From Methanomicrobiales archaeon (lineage in GTDB: Archaea > Halobacteriota > Methanomicrobia > Methanomicrobiales > JACTUA01): 25,740 nt of DNA. The notes under the pieces were generated by a model that saw only the letters and a program-made list of their open reading frames with translations, made no database searches and was not told where the DNA came from. The DNA is taken from assembly GCA_028678555.1 (NCBI GenBank), contig JAJRDF010000001.1, positions 1-25,740 on the forward strand, in the 5' to 3' direction. A program made the position numbers and the translations under genes. Shown here piece after piece: positions 1 to 8,160 of this stretch; the first letter of the stretch is position 1, and each line of letters starts with the position of its first letter.

Positions 1-1162
1 CTTTCGTTCGAGTTCCTCGCTCTCCTCCCGGATCCGGCGGATCATCAGGTTGATACTCTGCTCAAGCCGATTGAACTCGTCGTTTTTCATCCGCCGGATC
101 GTATGGTCCAGGTTCCCCTGCGATATGATTCCCACGTCTTCCACGATCTCGTGGATTGGTGTTGAGATCAATCGGGACGCTCCATATGCAGAGAGGATGC
201 CGAGCAGGACTGCAACGAACCCGAGCGAGAGGTGGAAGGCCAGCAGGGACCGGAGTTTTTCTTCGAGGATCGCGTCGGTGTAGGTGAGTTCGGCGATCAC
301 ACTCATGTCCGAAGCCGTCTGCGGGTCACTCTGGTTGATGAAGAGGTAATGCACCTGCGTGTGCGGGTCCGGGTATACACTGAGATCCGATCGTGTGGCA
401 AGGAGAGTGTCCAGGATTTTCTCGTCGTCAGGGTCTGGATTGGTTGCACGAGAGACACCCCCTCTGGTGATCAGGTTCTTGTTGAAGTCAAAGATCCGGA
501 TGTTTACGAGACTCGGGTTGATCGACCGGAGCTTCTGGGCTGTCTCATAATAGGAGAGGTCGGCCCGTTCGGTCTCAAAGGAGCTGGAGGACAGCCCCAG
601 CTCCAGCAGGTACTGGTGGTCGGGCGTGGGCATGTACGCGAACTTCCGCAGTTTACCGGTCACCGTCGCATCGCTCGGATCACTGACCGACCGTACCACT
701 CGGTCCGCGGCAAAGGTATCCCCCAGACGGATCTTCGTGATCATACGGGAGAAGTCGGAGAACTGGGAGAAGTCCAGACCCATCACCTCCGGGACCGTCG
801 AACCGATGATCACGCCGGAGGCATTGATCACGTAGAGGTCGAGCTCGCCCTCGTATCCAGCGCCCAGCTCTCCTTTCAGCTGTTCGAGATCCATTTTCGA
901 GGGATCTCCCCCAGTCTGTGCATAGGCCTCGAGATATGCCTGGAAGGTGTTCGCCATTTTGTCGTTCAGAGTGTTATCATAGAGCGTGAGACCCTGGTTA
1001 ACGCTGCTTCAGGTACTCATCCTGCTGGATGGTAGTCCGGGTTGCCTCCAAATATGCACCCGCAATGAGGAACCCGATGACGATGAGCGTGATCGAGACG
1101 AAAAGGATGATGAGGTACTGGCGCAATGATAACCGCTCGAGGGTCAGGGAGGGTAATACCAT
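1..1162 (-). CDS. Cache/HAMP-type membrane sensor, partial, frameshifted
   Basis: The gene runs off the left edge. From ATG 1162 the first frame encodes 54 residues with one strong transmembrane helix (about residues 16-38), then stops at TAA 998-1000. The next frame is open from 1008 to base 1 with no stop. It encodes a typical extracytoplasmic sensor region (about 1000-300), a second transmembrane helix (about 243-176) and a HAMP-like segment followed by coiled coil (about 177-1). Joining them needs one +1 shift between 998 and 1011. The parts fit a classical TM-Cache-TM-HAMP receptor, so this is one gene broken by a real or sequencing indel. The output domain lies outside the window; a SpoIIE, kinase or MCP output would all fit. 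The first ATG in the downstream frame is at 957, but starting there would lose the anchor helix. The gene is divergent from the lipoprotein gene at 1373. Confidence 0.75.
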
Positions 1163-1166
1163 GGCA

Positions 1167-1178
1167 ATCTCGCGAGAT
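1167..1178. promoter_or_regulatory. 12-bp perfect palindrome before the sensor start
   Basis: The sequence ATCTCGCGAGAT lies 4 nt upstream of ATG 1162 of the minus-strand sensor, where a ribosome-binding site would be expected. No Shine-Dalgarno-like sequence is visible there. It could be an operator, a small mRNA hairpin over the start, or chance. No second copy was noticed. Confidence 0.25.
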
Positions 1179-1372
1179 CTGTGTGTATGAGGTATTGATC
1201 AACGATATTGCTAATAAGTAACTCTATCAGTAGGTCGCAATAACAATGTATTCGACGGTATGCGTTGTGTCCTGCCATCAATTGTACCAGAACGTATCAA
1301 CCCCTCCCTGGCCCCTGTTCGACGTGGATGCGAATCAGTATCTTTTTGGCTCCTCACCTCAGATCCGTTTTC

Positions 1373-3319
1373 ATGTCCCTGCCCCGTCGATGTCGGCATC
1401 TCTTTCTCGTCCTCATGCTCGCAGGAATCCTGCTCCTCTCCACAGGCTGCCTGGCGGAGAATGAAAAAGCGCCGGCCGGAGTGGATACTGCCTCCCTGAC
1501 GTACTACACCGAGCAGGCTCCGCCCTACAACTACCGCGAGAACGGCACGCTGAAAGGCATCTCGGTTGATCTCCTCGGAGAGATCACCGCGAGGATGGGG
1601 AAGCGGGTCTCCCCGGACCAGGTGCACCTGGTACCATGGTCCGAGGGGTACCAGGCCGCCCTCACCGGCAATAATACCGTGCTCTTCACCACGTTCAGGC
1701 TTCCCGAGAGGGAGACCTCCTTCAAGTGGGTGGGACCGATTACCACGGACCGGCACGTCCTCTTCGCCGCCCGTGATCAGGCGATCGCCATCAATGGCCC
1801 CGGAGACCTGAAAGGATACCGGATCGGTGTCGTTGCCGATGATGCGGCCATCCTGCAGCTCCTGGAGGCTGGCGTGGACCGGCACCAGCTCGTCACCGAC
1901 ACATCGGTACCGGTCCTCATCAACAAACTTGCCGGCGGCGAGATCGATCTCTTCTGTTACCCGGAGATGGTGGGCCGGTACTTTGTCCAGGAGGCCACCG
2001 GCTCACCGGACACCTTCCGGGTGGTGTACACGATGGAAGAGGTGGAAGGATACTATGCCTTCAGCAGGGACGTCCCGGATATGACGGTGCAGGCCTTCCA
2101 GAGGGCGCTGGATGCCCTCAAAGCAGAGAGGGATGCCCGGGGAATCAGCACCTATGAGAGGATCCTTGGGCGGTATAATCCCTCGGTCGGCCTTGCCCAG
2201 CTCCAGTACCTGACCGAGGAATGGGCACCTTTCAATTACCTGGAGAACGGTACCCCTGCCGGTATCGGCGTCGAGATGCTGGATGCCGTCTTCCGGAACC
2301 TGGGGGTAAACCGCAGCCGGTCCGACATCCGGATCGTTCCCCTGTCGGATGCCTTCCACCAGGCGCAGGGAAACACCGGGACCGTCGTGTTCTCCATCGT
2401 CCGCACGCCGGAACGCGAGCCCCTCTACCAGTGGGCGGGACCCTTTACCAAGTCCAGCTTCGTGGTCTTTGCTCCCGTGAGCAGGAATATCACGATTGCC
2501 TCCCCCGCTGATCTGAACCGGTACCGGATCGGCGCCGTCAAGGATTCCATCGAAAACACCCTCCTCACCGGCCGGGGAGTGGAGGTATCGCACATCGTGA
2601 ATGACATGCTCCCGGAGGATCTTCTCCGGAAGCTGGAAGGGGGCGAGATTGATCTCTGGGCCACGGGCGATCTCACCGGCCGCTACGAGATGCAGAAAGC
2701 GGGGGTCAATCCCGATGCCTACGAGATCGTGTACACCCTCTCCGAGAACGACTTCTACTTCATCTTCAGCAGGGATGTCCCGGAAACGCTTGTCAGCGCG
2801 TTTCAGCAGGCCCTGGGAACGGTTCGGAAACAGAGGGATCCACAGGGAATAACCGAGTACGAGCGGATCATGTACCGGTACCTGGGTGTCAGCTGTGCCC
2901 GGAAGACGATCTCCGATGAGGCGGTGAGGGACCTGGTCGCCACGACCGCCCGGGACATCGAGAAGAACGCACCCGAAACAATCCGGCATATCAACGCAGG
3001 GGAAGCTCCGTACCGGGATCCCGTGAACCCGGCCCTCTACGTCTTTGTCCTTGATACGAATGTCACCGTCGTTGCCCATGCCGACAATATCCAGGTCGTG
3101 GGCTTCAACCAGCGGGGGAAGACCGATGTCACCGGGAAACCGTTCCGGGACGAGATCGTGGAAGGGGCTCTCGCGCACGGCACCGGCTGGGAGGATTATG
3201 TGTACAGTAATCCCGTGGAGGCCGGCGTGTACCGCAAGACCGCCTACTACCAGCTGGTCCGGGGGAGCGACGGAAACAGCTACGTGGTCAGCAGCGGCAC
3301 CTACAAGGGCTGTGAGTGA
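1373..3319 (+). CDS. Lipoprotein with two solute-binding domains and a Cache-like domain
   Basis: The 648-residue protein is probably exported and anchored outside the cell. It starts at ATG 1373, because residues 8-26 then form a lipoprotein signal ending in the lipobox LSTGC (Cys26). The frame is open back to 1265, but that extension would bury the signal. Residues about 40-265 and 275-505 are two copies of the amino-acid-type periplasmic-binding domain (SBP_bac_3). Both share the opening pattern YYTEQAPPYNY / YLTEEWAPFNY, the FSRDVP motif and the YERI ending. Residues about 515-648 resemble a single Cache sensor domain. No ABC permease or ATPase follows, so a ligand-sensing role with the neighbouring receptors is more likely than transport. 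It converges with the anti-sigma-type kinase gene. Confidence 0.85.
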   Translation: MSLPRRCRHLFLVLMLAGILLLSTGCLAENEKAPAGVDTASLTYYTEQAPPYNYRENGTLKGISVDLLGEITARMGKRVSPDQVHLVPWSEGYQAALTGNNTVLFTTFRLPERETSFKWVGPITTDRHVLFAARDQAIAINGPGDLKGYRIGVVADDAAILQLLEAGVDRHQLVTDTSVPVLINKLAGGEIDLFCYPEMVGRYFVQEATGSPDTFRVVYTMEEVEGYYAFSRDVPDMTVQAFQRALDALKAERDARGISTYERILGRYNPSVGLAQLQYLTEEWAPFNYLENGTPAGIGVEMLDAVFRNLGVNRSRSDIRIVPLSDAFHQAQGNTGTVVFSIVRTPEREPLYQWAGPFTKSSFVVFAPVSRNITIASPADLNRYRIGAVKDSIENTLLTGRGVEVSHIVNDMLPEDLLRKLEGGEIDLWATGDLTGRYEMQKAGVNPDAYEIVYTLSENDFYFIFSRDVPETLVSAFQQALGTVRKQRDPQGITEYERIMYRYLGVSCARKTISDEAVRDLVATTARDIEKNAPETIRHINAGEAPYRDPVNPALYVFVLDTNVTVVAHADNIQVVGFNQRGKTDVTGKPFRDEIVEGALAHGTGWEDYVYSNPVEAGVYRKTAYYQLVRGSDGNSYVVSSGTYKGCE

Positions 3320-3367
3320 TCATCTCCTCCCTGTTTTCACCGAATGGGGAAATCACCAACCGGTAGC

Positions 3368-3397
3368 CTCCCGGGCAGTCAGTCGAGACACCGGGAG
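3368..3397. terminator. Possible stem-loop between convergent genes
   Basis: CTCCCGG at 3368-3374 pairs with CCGGGAG at 3391-3397 across a 16-nt loop, within the 162-bp gap between two convergent genes. There is no T-run directly after it, so a terminator role is only a guess. Confidence 0.25.
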
Positions 3398-3481
3398 ACC
3401 TGCGATGACCACTCCATCTGACAACTATCGGGGCCCCTTCTCTTTGGGGGTATCGCCGGGGGGAACTGAGCTGTGAGCCGA

Positions 3482-3898
3482 TCAGCCCGGCGTTTTCTTG
3501 ACCAGGGTCAGGATGTTTTTCCCGCCGGCATACTGATACTGCACGCTGTCCACCACCTGCTGTATCAGGTAGATGCCGAGGCCGCCGATCTGCCGTTCTG
3601 CGAGGCCTGATTCCCGATCAGGATCCGGGCGCGAGAGCGGGTTAAAGGGCGGGGCCTGATCCTCGATCCTGACCTCCATGTCCCTGTCCGTGGCGTGGAT
3701 GGTGATGAGGACAGTCCCTGCTTTACCTTTGTACCCGTGAACAATGATATTGGCGATCGCTTCCTCGACCGCCAGCTGCAGGTCCAGGATGTCATCCCAA
3801 GGGAACACACAGGCCCGCATCACCCGCTCAAGCTCGACGTTGACCCGGGGGATCTCGTGCAGGTCCGCCTGGATCTCGAGCGTGGCGATCCGTTCCAT
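3482..3898 (-). CDS. Anti-sigma-type serine kinase (RsbW/SpoIIAB-like)
   Basis: This 138-residue protein belongs to the GHKL ATPase family that phosphorylates STAS antagonists on serine. The N box is EEAIANIIVHG (residues 45-55, with Glu46 and Asn50 placed as in SpoIIAB). The G1-like stretch is EDQAPPFNP (79-87), as in RsbW proteins, and the G2 box is GGLGIYL (105-111). The start at 3898 gives the usual family length; the same frame is open to 4051 but that part lies inside the phosphatase gene. Only one base separates the phosphatase stop from this ATG, so the two are probably translationally coupled. Archaea have no sigma factors, so the bound target must be something else. The STAS protein at 5527 is the obvious substrate. 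Confidence 0.9.
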   Translation of the reverse strand: MERIATLEIQADLHEIPRVNVELERVMRACVFPWDDILDLQLAVEEAIANIIVHGYKGKAGTVLITIHATDRDMEVRIEDQAPPFNPLSRPDPDRESGLAERQIGGLGIYLIQQVVDSVQYQYAGGKNILTLVKKTPG

Positions 3899-3899
3899 G

Positions 3900-5282
3900 T
3901 TACACGGTCCTGACAACCATGAGCGTGATGTCGTCCGACTGGGGGGTAACCCCGGTAAATCCCTGCACGGATTCAAGGATCGCTGCCGCGATCGCTGCAG
4001 ATGGAAGCGTCCGCGCCCTCGCGATCGCCTCACGGAGCCGGTCTTCCCCATACATCTCCTGACGGGAATTCTCCGCCTCGGTGATCCCGTCCGTGTACAG
4101 GACCATCACGTCGTCCGCCCCGAGGACCACTCTTTCGGAGGTGTACGCCGCATCCGGGACGGCACCGAGAGCCATGCCCGTTGCCGGGAGATCCGTAAAA
4201 GTGCCGTCGGCTCCATGGCAGATGAGAGGGGGATTGTGGCCAGCATTCACGTACGTGAGCGAACGATTCTGGGCGTCCAGAATCCCGTAGAAGAGGGTGA
4301 CAAACATCCCGGATTTTGAATCAGCAGTGATGGTGGCGTTCGCATTCCGAATCACTTCGGCGGGTTCTTCCCGGAACCAGGTGGCATTGACCCGGACCAC
4401 AATCCGCGAGAGGGCCATGAAAAGGGCGGCCGGGATGCCCTTCCCCGAGACATCGGCGATCAGGATGCCGAGCCGGTCCTTCCCCATGCGGATCACCTCA
4501 AGCGGTATCACGTCGAAGAAGTCCCCGCCCACCTCTTTCGCCATGACGCTTTTCGCAGCAATGTCAAAATGTTCGATCCGGGGGATCGCATCCGGGAGAA
4601 AACTCTGCTGGATCTCGGCAGCGATAACCAGCTCGGCATTCTTACGCTCCACCTCCCGGAGCAGGGTGTCCCGTTCTGCCTGTACCCGGCGCTCCGTCTC
4701 ACGGTTGCGGATGATGAGGGCGAAGATGCACATCCCGACGGCATTCGCCAGGATCATGGGGAGGGCGACGGCGCTCACCACCGCCACCGCCTGGTCGAAT
4801 GGCCGGGCCAGGACCAGGGTGAGAAGCATGTGAAATCCCTCCATCAGGATGGCAAAGGTGACGGCTACGACGAGACCAGGGAACCTCCGATGGTTCGCGA
4901 GCCAGACGAGACCCCCCAGGAAGCCGGCGAGGACCGTGGCGACCGTGCAGGGCACCACGGTGAACCCCCCCAGGCTGCCCCGGTAGGCGGCTCCGATCAG
5001 GCCTGCTCCCACGCCGACCACGGGGCCGCCGAGGAGCCCGCCCACCATGGGGCCCAGGTCCCGGATGTTGATGATGGCCCCCTGGATCTCGAACCCTCCC
5101 GCCGTGCCATAGATCGAGAGGGCCCCGAAGACCAGGATCAGGATCGCCTGGGTCCGGACGGTCAGGCGTCCCTCCAGGATCTCTTCAAAGAACCGGGCGC
5201 GGGTCAGGAGGTAGGCAACCACGATGATGACGCAGGCCATCTGGATAAGGAGAATGAGCGAGGAGAGAATCGTGATTGCCAT
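3900..5282 (-). CDS. LytS-type 5TM receptor fused to SpoIIE/RsbU-like PP2C phosphatase
   Basis: The 460-residue membrane phosphatase probably removes phosphate from the partner STAS protein in response to a membrane signal. Residues 1-192 contain several transmembrane helices with the glycine-rich pattern of the 5TM-LYT domain, including the conserved stretch GPMVGGLLGGPVVG. A coiled coil (about 194-222) leads into the SpoIIE domain, which begins at AAEIQQSFLP. Expected metal-binding acidic residues are present: EVGGDFFDV (250-258), ADVSGKGIP (276-284), YTDGITEA and QSDDITL near the end. ATG 5282 gives a full first helix. It is the first gene of a pair with the RsbW-like kinase and is divergent from the STAS gene. 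Confidence 0.92.
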   Translation of the reverse strand: MAITILSSLILLIQMACVIIVVAYLLTRARFFEEILEGRLTVRTQAILILVFGALSIYGTAGGFEIQGAIINIRDLGPMVGGLLGGPVVGVGAGLIGAAYRGSLGGFTVVPCTVATVLAGFLGGLVWLANHRRFPGLVVAVTFAILMEGFHMLLTLVLARPFDQAVAVVSAVALPMILANAVGMCIFALIIRNRETERRVQAERDTLLREVERKNAELVIAAEIQQSFLPDAIPRIEHFDIAAKSVMAKEVGGDFFDVIPLEVIRMGKDRLGILIADVSGKGIPAALFMALSRIVVRVNATWFREEPAEVIRNANATITADSKSGMFVTLFYGILDAQNRSLTYVNAGHNPPLICHGADGTFTDLPATGMALGAVPDAAYTSERVVLGADDVMVLYTDGITEAENSRQEMYGEDRLREAIARARTLPSAAIAAAILESVQGFTGVTPQSDDITLMVVRTV

Positions 5283-5313
5283 GGGTTCCTGTGTACGAAT
5301 GGCGCTCCGGTTC

Positions 5314-5324
5314 CCTTAATACCG
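5314..5324 (-). promoter_or_regulatory. Putative TATA box for phosphatase-kinase operon
   Basis: On the minus strand this reads GGTATTAAGGG, an AT-rich island in GC-rich DNA about 35 nt before ATG 5282. That spacing suits an archaeal TATA box with a leader of roughly 10 nt. It was judged by eye only. Confidence 0.45.
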
Positions 5325-5486
5325 TTGCGATATCTGCCTGCCACCGCTTTGCTTTCACGCGAGGTGCATGGCTTCAGGGATACACGGGATGCCCTGACTG
5401 GCCAGCCGTGACAGGTCCAGGGAAGATCCGAACCGTCCCCACCGGCAGGGTGCGAGAATGGAGACCCCCTTTCAGCAATCGGCAAT

Positions 5487-5495
5487 GTTTAATTG
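5487..5495 (+). promoter_or_regulatory. Putative TATA box for STAS-MBL operon
   Basis: GTTTAATTG is the only AT-rich stretch shortly upstream of the STAS start at 5527. Transcription would begin near 5514-5517, leaving a short leader containing the GGGAAGGAG ribosome-binding region. Confidence 0.45.
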
Positions 5496-5526
5496 CACGG
5501 AGCACAGAGGAATTTCGGGAAGGAGC

Positions 5527-5859
5527 ATGGAGATCACCACCGTAACACGCGGGAATGGGACTGTCCTGTCCCTGGCAGGCAGGATCGATACCGTCGCGGC
5601 ACCGATGCTCGAACAGGCGATCAACCGGGTGATGGAATCCGGCTCGAGAAAGATCCTCCTGGATTTCTCTGGGGTTTCGTACATCAGCAGCGGCGGTCTC
5701 CGGGTGTTCCTCGCCGCGGCAAAGAAACTGAAAGGCCCGGGCGACCGGTTCGGCCTCTGCTGCCTCCACGCAGATGTACTCAAGATCTTCAGGCTCGCTG
5801 GTTTCACCTCCATCTTTTCGATATACGAGACCGAGGGAGAGGCGCTTGCCGGGTGGTAG
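5527..5859 (+). CDS. STAS-domain anti-sigma-factor antagonist
   Basis: This 110-residue single-domain protein is of the SpoIIAA/RsbV type, the switch component of partner switching. The core is GRIDTVAAPMLEQAI (residues 18-32), LLDFSGVSYISSGGLRV (44-60) and a C-terminal helix with VLKIFRLAGF. Ser55 aligns with the phosphorylated serine of SpoIIAA; the preceding acidic residue of the usual DSSG motif is Ser here. The start at 5527 is favoured by GGGAAGGAG just upstream and by the family length. The frame is open to 5458 but without a domain there. It is divergent from the kinase/phosphatase pair and is followed almost directly by the MBL-fold gene, which suggests that protein takes part in the same circuit. 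Confidence 0.92.
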   Translation: MEITTVTRGNGTVLSLAGRIDTVAAPMLEQAINRVMESGSRKILLDFSGVSYISSGGLRVFLAAAKKLKGPGDRFGLCCLHADVLKIFRLAGFTSIFSIYETEGEALAGW

Positions 5860-7570
5860 TGAACCGCTGATTCCGCTTCAGTGGCAACCGGTGCCCGATT
5901 GCGCAGGAGGACTGGTCTATCCGCTCATCCGGAAGGTTGACACGGTATCCTCCAACTCGTACCTGGTCCAGACTCCTGATGTCATCCTCCTGATCGATCC
6001 CGGTGGCCTGCCGGAGCAGGCGGCACACCTGGCAGACGTCGTCCGCGGGGCCCGGAACGAAAAGGCAAGGCCGCTCCTCGTGATCCTGACCCATGCCCAC
6101 GTCGATCACTTCCTTGCCGCACGGTCCGATCCCCTGCTGGCGGACCCGGCATCCACGATCCTTGCCGCCCAGGATTACGGCGCCGATGCCATTGAATCCG
6201 CAGATCGCATGGCAACGATGGCCGAGCTCCTGGGCCAGGTCATTCCCCCGATGCGGATCGACCTGCGCCTCCTCGCGGCGGGAGGAGAAAGGGCCGGCAT
6301 CCCGGTATGGCGAACGCTGCCTTGCGGTGCGACGGTAACGGGCGTGCAGAGACCACTGGAGTCCGGACTTGCCAGCGAACAGATCGCCGTCGGCAATGGT
6401 CCCGGGATCGACATCTTCCACACGCCCGGCCACAGCCCGGACAGCTGCTGCATCCGGATCGGCGGGCTCCTCTTCATCGGCGACCTCTTTTTTGCCGCGA
6501 GCCCTGGCCTCGCAGGAATCCCCGGGTGGAACCAGGAGGCCCTGCTCCGGTCCCTCGCCGGGATCGGCGAACTCCTCTCCAGTGGCGGGATTGCAGCGGT
6601 CTGCGCTGGCCACGGGCCGGTACTCACGAAGGACAATGCGTTACGGATGCTCAAAGCCGTTCAGGGGGATACCCGGCGGCTCAACGGGATCGCGGATCTG
6701 GATCCGGACCGGGCCATCGAGACAGCGGCCTTTGCCGAGGCGTGCATGGAGCAGGTGAACGAGCTCTTCACGGTGATGGCCGGGCGGCTCTACTATGTCT
6801 CCCATATCATGGACGAACTGGGCGAGGATGAGATCGCTGCAGGCCTCCATGCTCTGATCCGTGGCGACGTCATCGATGAACTGGTGGATTCTTTCGCGGC
6901 ATTCGGCCATGAGTTCCATTCGGGCAGGTGCATGCCCATCCACCTTGCCCTCAAGGGAGGCCATGTGATGGGCAAACTCGAGCGTTCCTTCAACCAGAGG
7001 GAACTGGCCCAGATCATTGACCCGACGCTGGTACTGCGAGCGGAACATCTCCTGGGGGACTACACGACCATGCTCCGGGGATTCAGCCCTCCCCGGAACA
7101 TCGCCGACGCCGACCTCAATCTCCTCCTCAAAGCCTGCCTCGAGGGTCATGCCGCCCACTCCGGATCCGACGAGGACGTCCTCGCATCTGTCGACGACCC
7201 TGCGGCCTTCGGAAGGATGCTCCTGGCCCGGATCGGCACACCTCCGCTTCTGGCCGACGTGGCGGTCACCTTTGATACAGATTCAGAATCACTGACCGTT
7301 CCTGTCGACCGGGAGCGGCTTCTCGATCTGATCACCTACCTGCTGGAAGACCTGGTAGGGACCGGGGCACATGCCATAACCATCCATACCGGGAAGGATG
7401 GGGACACACCCGTGGTAACCATATCCGGAGCCGGCTGCACCGCCCGTCCCGGCGGAGGAATCCCCCGCAGGTTCCTCTCCGGCCTCTGTGAACGGGCCGG
7501 GGGTACGCTGGACTCCTGCGAAGCGGCGGGGTCCCGGCAGTTTACGATCAGATTTGTAACGGTTCTCTGA
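5846..7570 (+). CDS. MBL-fold metallohydrolase with degenerate HATPase-like C-terminus
   Basis: The start is uncertain: TTG 5846 (used here, with GGGAGAGG upstream and a 14-nt overlap with the STAS gene), GTG 5891, or ATG 5774. From 5846 the protein has 574 residues. Residues about 25-260 are a metallo-β-lactamase fold with HAHVDH (83-88), HTPGHS (192-197), the metal-site Asp in FIGDLFF and CAGHGP (253-258). Residues 261-450 are helical and unassigned. Residues about 450-574 read like the end of a histidine-kinase ATPase domain (DRERLLDLITYLLEDLV, then VVTISGAG, then LSGLCERAGG). The N-box Asn is replaced by Glu/Asp and the DxG motif is missing, so ATP binding is doubtful. Its position behind the STAS gene points to a role as effector or binding partner in the switch. 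The substrate is unknown. Confidence 0.8.
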   Translation: MPGGSEPLIPLQWQPVPDCAGGLVYPLIRKVDTVSSNSYLVQTPDVILLIDPGGLPEQAAHLADVVRGARNEKARPLLVILTHAHVDHFLAARSDPLLADPASTILAAQDYGADAIESADRMATMAELLGQVIPPMRIDLRLLAAGGERAGIPVWRTLPCGATVTGVQRPLESGLASEQIAVGNGPGIDIFHTPGHSPDSCCIRIGGLLFIGDLFFAASPGLAGIPGWNQEALLRSLAGIGELLSSGGIAAVCAGHGPVLTKDNALRMLKAVQGDTRRLNGIADLDPDRAIETAAFAEACMEQVNELFTVMAGRLYYVSHIMDELGEDEIAAGLHALIRGDVIDELVDSFAAFGHEFHSGRCMPIHLALKGGHVMGKLERSFNQRELAQIIDPTLVLRAEHLLGDYTTMLRGFSPPRNIADADLNLLLKACLEGHAAHSGSDEDVLASVDDPAAFGRMLLARIGTPPLLADVAVTFDTDSESLTVPVDRERLLDLITYLLEDLVGTGAHAITIHTGKDGDTPVVTISGAGCTARPGGGIPRRFLSGLCERAGGTLDSCEAAGSRQFTIRFVTVL

Positions 7571-7579
7571 GGGGGCCTC

Positions 7580-7600
7580 GGGAAAGTAATTCCCTTTCTC
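7580..7600 (+). terminator. Possible terminator after MBL-fold gene
   Basis: GGGAA (7580-7584) and TTCCC (7590-7594) form a 5-bp stem with a 5-nt loop, followed by TTTCTC, ten bases after the stop codon of the MBL-fold gene. It is short, so support is weak. Confidence 0.3.
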
Positions 7601-7687
7601 GTCTGGCTTCGTTCCCGGGGTGCCTCCGTTTCAGATCCTTATCCATCCGAAGCACATTTCCCTCCCGCCGCAGAAATACCGGGGACC

Positions 7688-8071
7688 ATGCAGTGCATCC
7701 AGTGCGGGTGGTGCTGCCGGCAGTACCGGGGCTACCACTGGGCAAAGCCCGCGGATCTCCTCCGGTGGCACGACGAGGGGAGGAAGGATATCCTCCGGTA
7801 CGTGGCAGCAGGCCGGGATACCACCGGCAGGCCCCGCACGGCCGCAGAACTGGAGAGGGCCGATCTGGAACGGTACGGTCCGGTGGAAGGCTGGACAGAC
7901 CCGGCGACCGGGACTCTCCGGGAGGATTGCCCTTTCCTGATGCAGGCCGGCCCTTCCCGGTATCTCTGCTCCATCCACCCCACGAAACCTGCAGTCTGCC
8001 GGGAGACCAATACCTGGGAGTGGGGGTCCGGCCGCTACGGCCCCTGGGGCTGCCCCGTCTCCCCCCCCTGA
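7688..8071 (+). CDS. YkgJ-family CxxCxxCC cysteine-cluster protein
   Basis: This 127-residue protein carries the family signature at its N-terminus: Cys3, Cys6, Cys9 and Cys10 in the pattern CxxCxxCC. Further cysteines occur in DCPFL, YLCSIHP and AVCRE, as is usual for the family (YkgJ/UPF0153, predicted metal-chelating). A metal ion or iron-sulfur cluster is probably bound, but the biochemical role is not established. ATG 7688 lies directly before the motif with GGGGA upstream. The gene stands alone between the MBL-fold gene and a convergent flavodoxin gene, and its stop codon abuts the first copy of the intergenic hairpin repeat. Confidence 0.85.
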   Translation: MQCIQCGWCCRQYRGYHWAKPADLLRWHDEGRKDILRYVAAGRDTTGRPRTAAELERADLERYGPVEGWTDPATGTLREDCPFLMQAGPSRYLCSIHPTKPAVCRETNTWEWGSGRYGPWGCPVSPP

Positions 8072-8160
8072 CCCCCGCGGTGTTCGCAGATTGAAACGTG
8101 ACGGTGTCATCCGTCTGCGGAGTACTAAGACGCTCCCGGGGGCTCGCTGCCCCCGCCGCG
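8071..8160 (+). repeat. Hairpin repeat module 1, copy A
   Basis: First of two tandem units with a period of exactly 90 nt. Shared landmarks are ACCCCCG, GGTGTTCGCAGATTGA, CGGTGT, GACGCTC and a terminal hairpin. Here the stem CGGGGGC (8137-8143) pairs with GCCCCCG (8149-8155) around a TCGCT loop, followed by CCGCG. It begins at the stop codon of the YkgJ-type gene. Confidence 0.8.

Noticed and set aside
2003..3178. Minus-strand open frame of 391 codons opposite the lipoprotein gene
   Set aside because: The plus-strand frame has clear domain motifs and a lipobox. The minus frame has no recognisable motif and results from GC-rich codon bias.
3482..3898. Literal reading of the RsbW-like protein as an anti-sigma factor
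   Set aside because: Archaea use TBP/TFB and have no sigma factors. The family name is kept only as a description of the kinase type.
5283..5526. Possible small gene or RNA in the 244-bp divergent gap between phosphatase and STAS genes
   Set aside because: No convincing start with a ribosome-binding site, tRNA-like fold or conserved motif was seen. Two opposite promoters explain the space.
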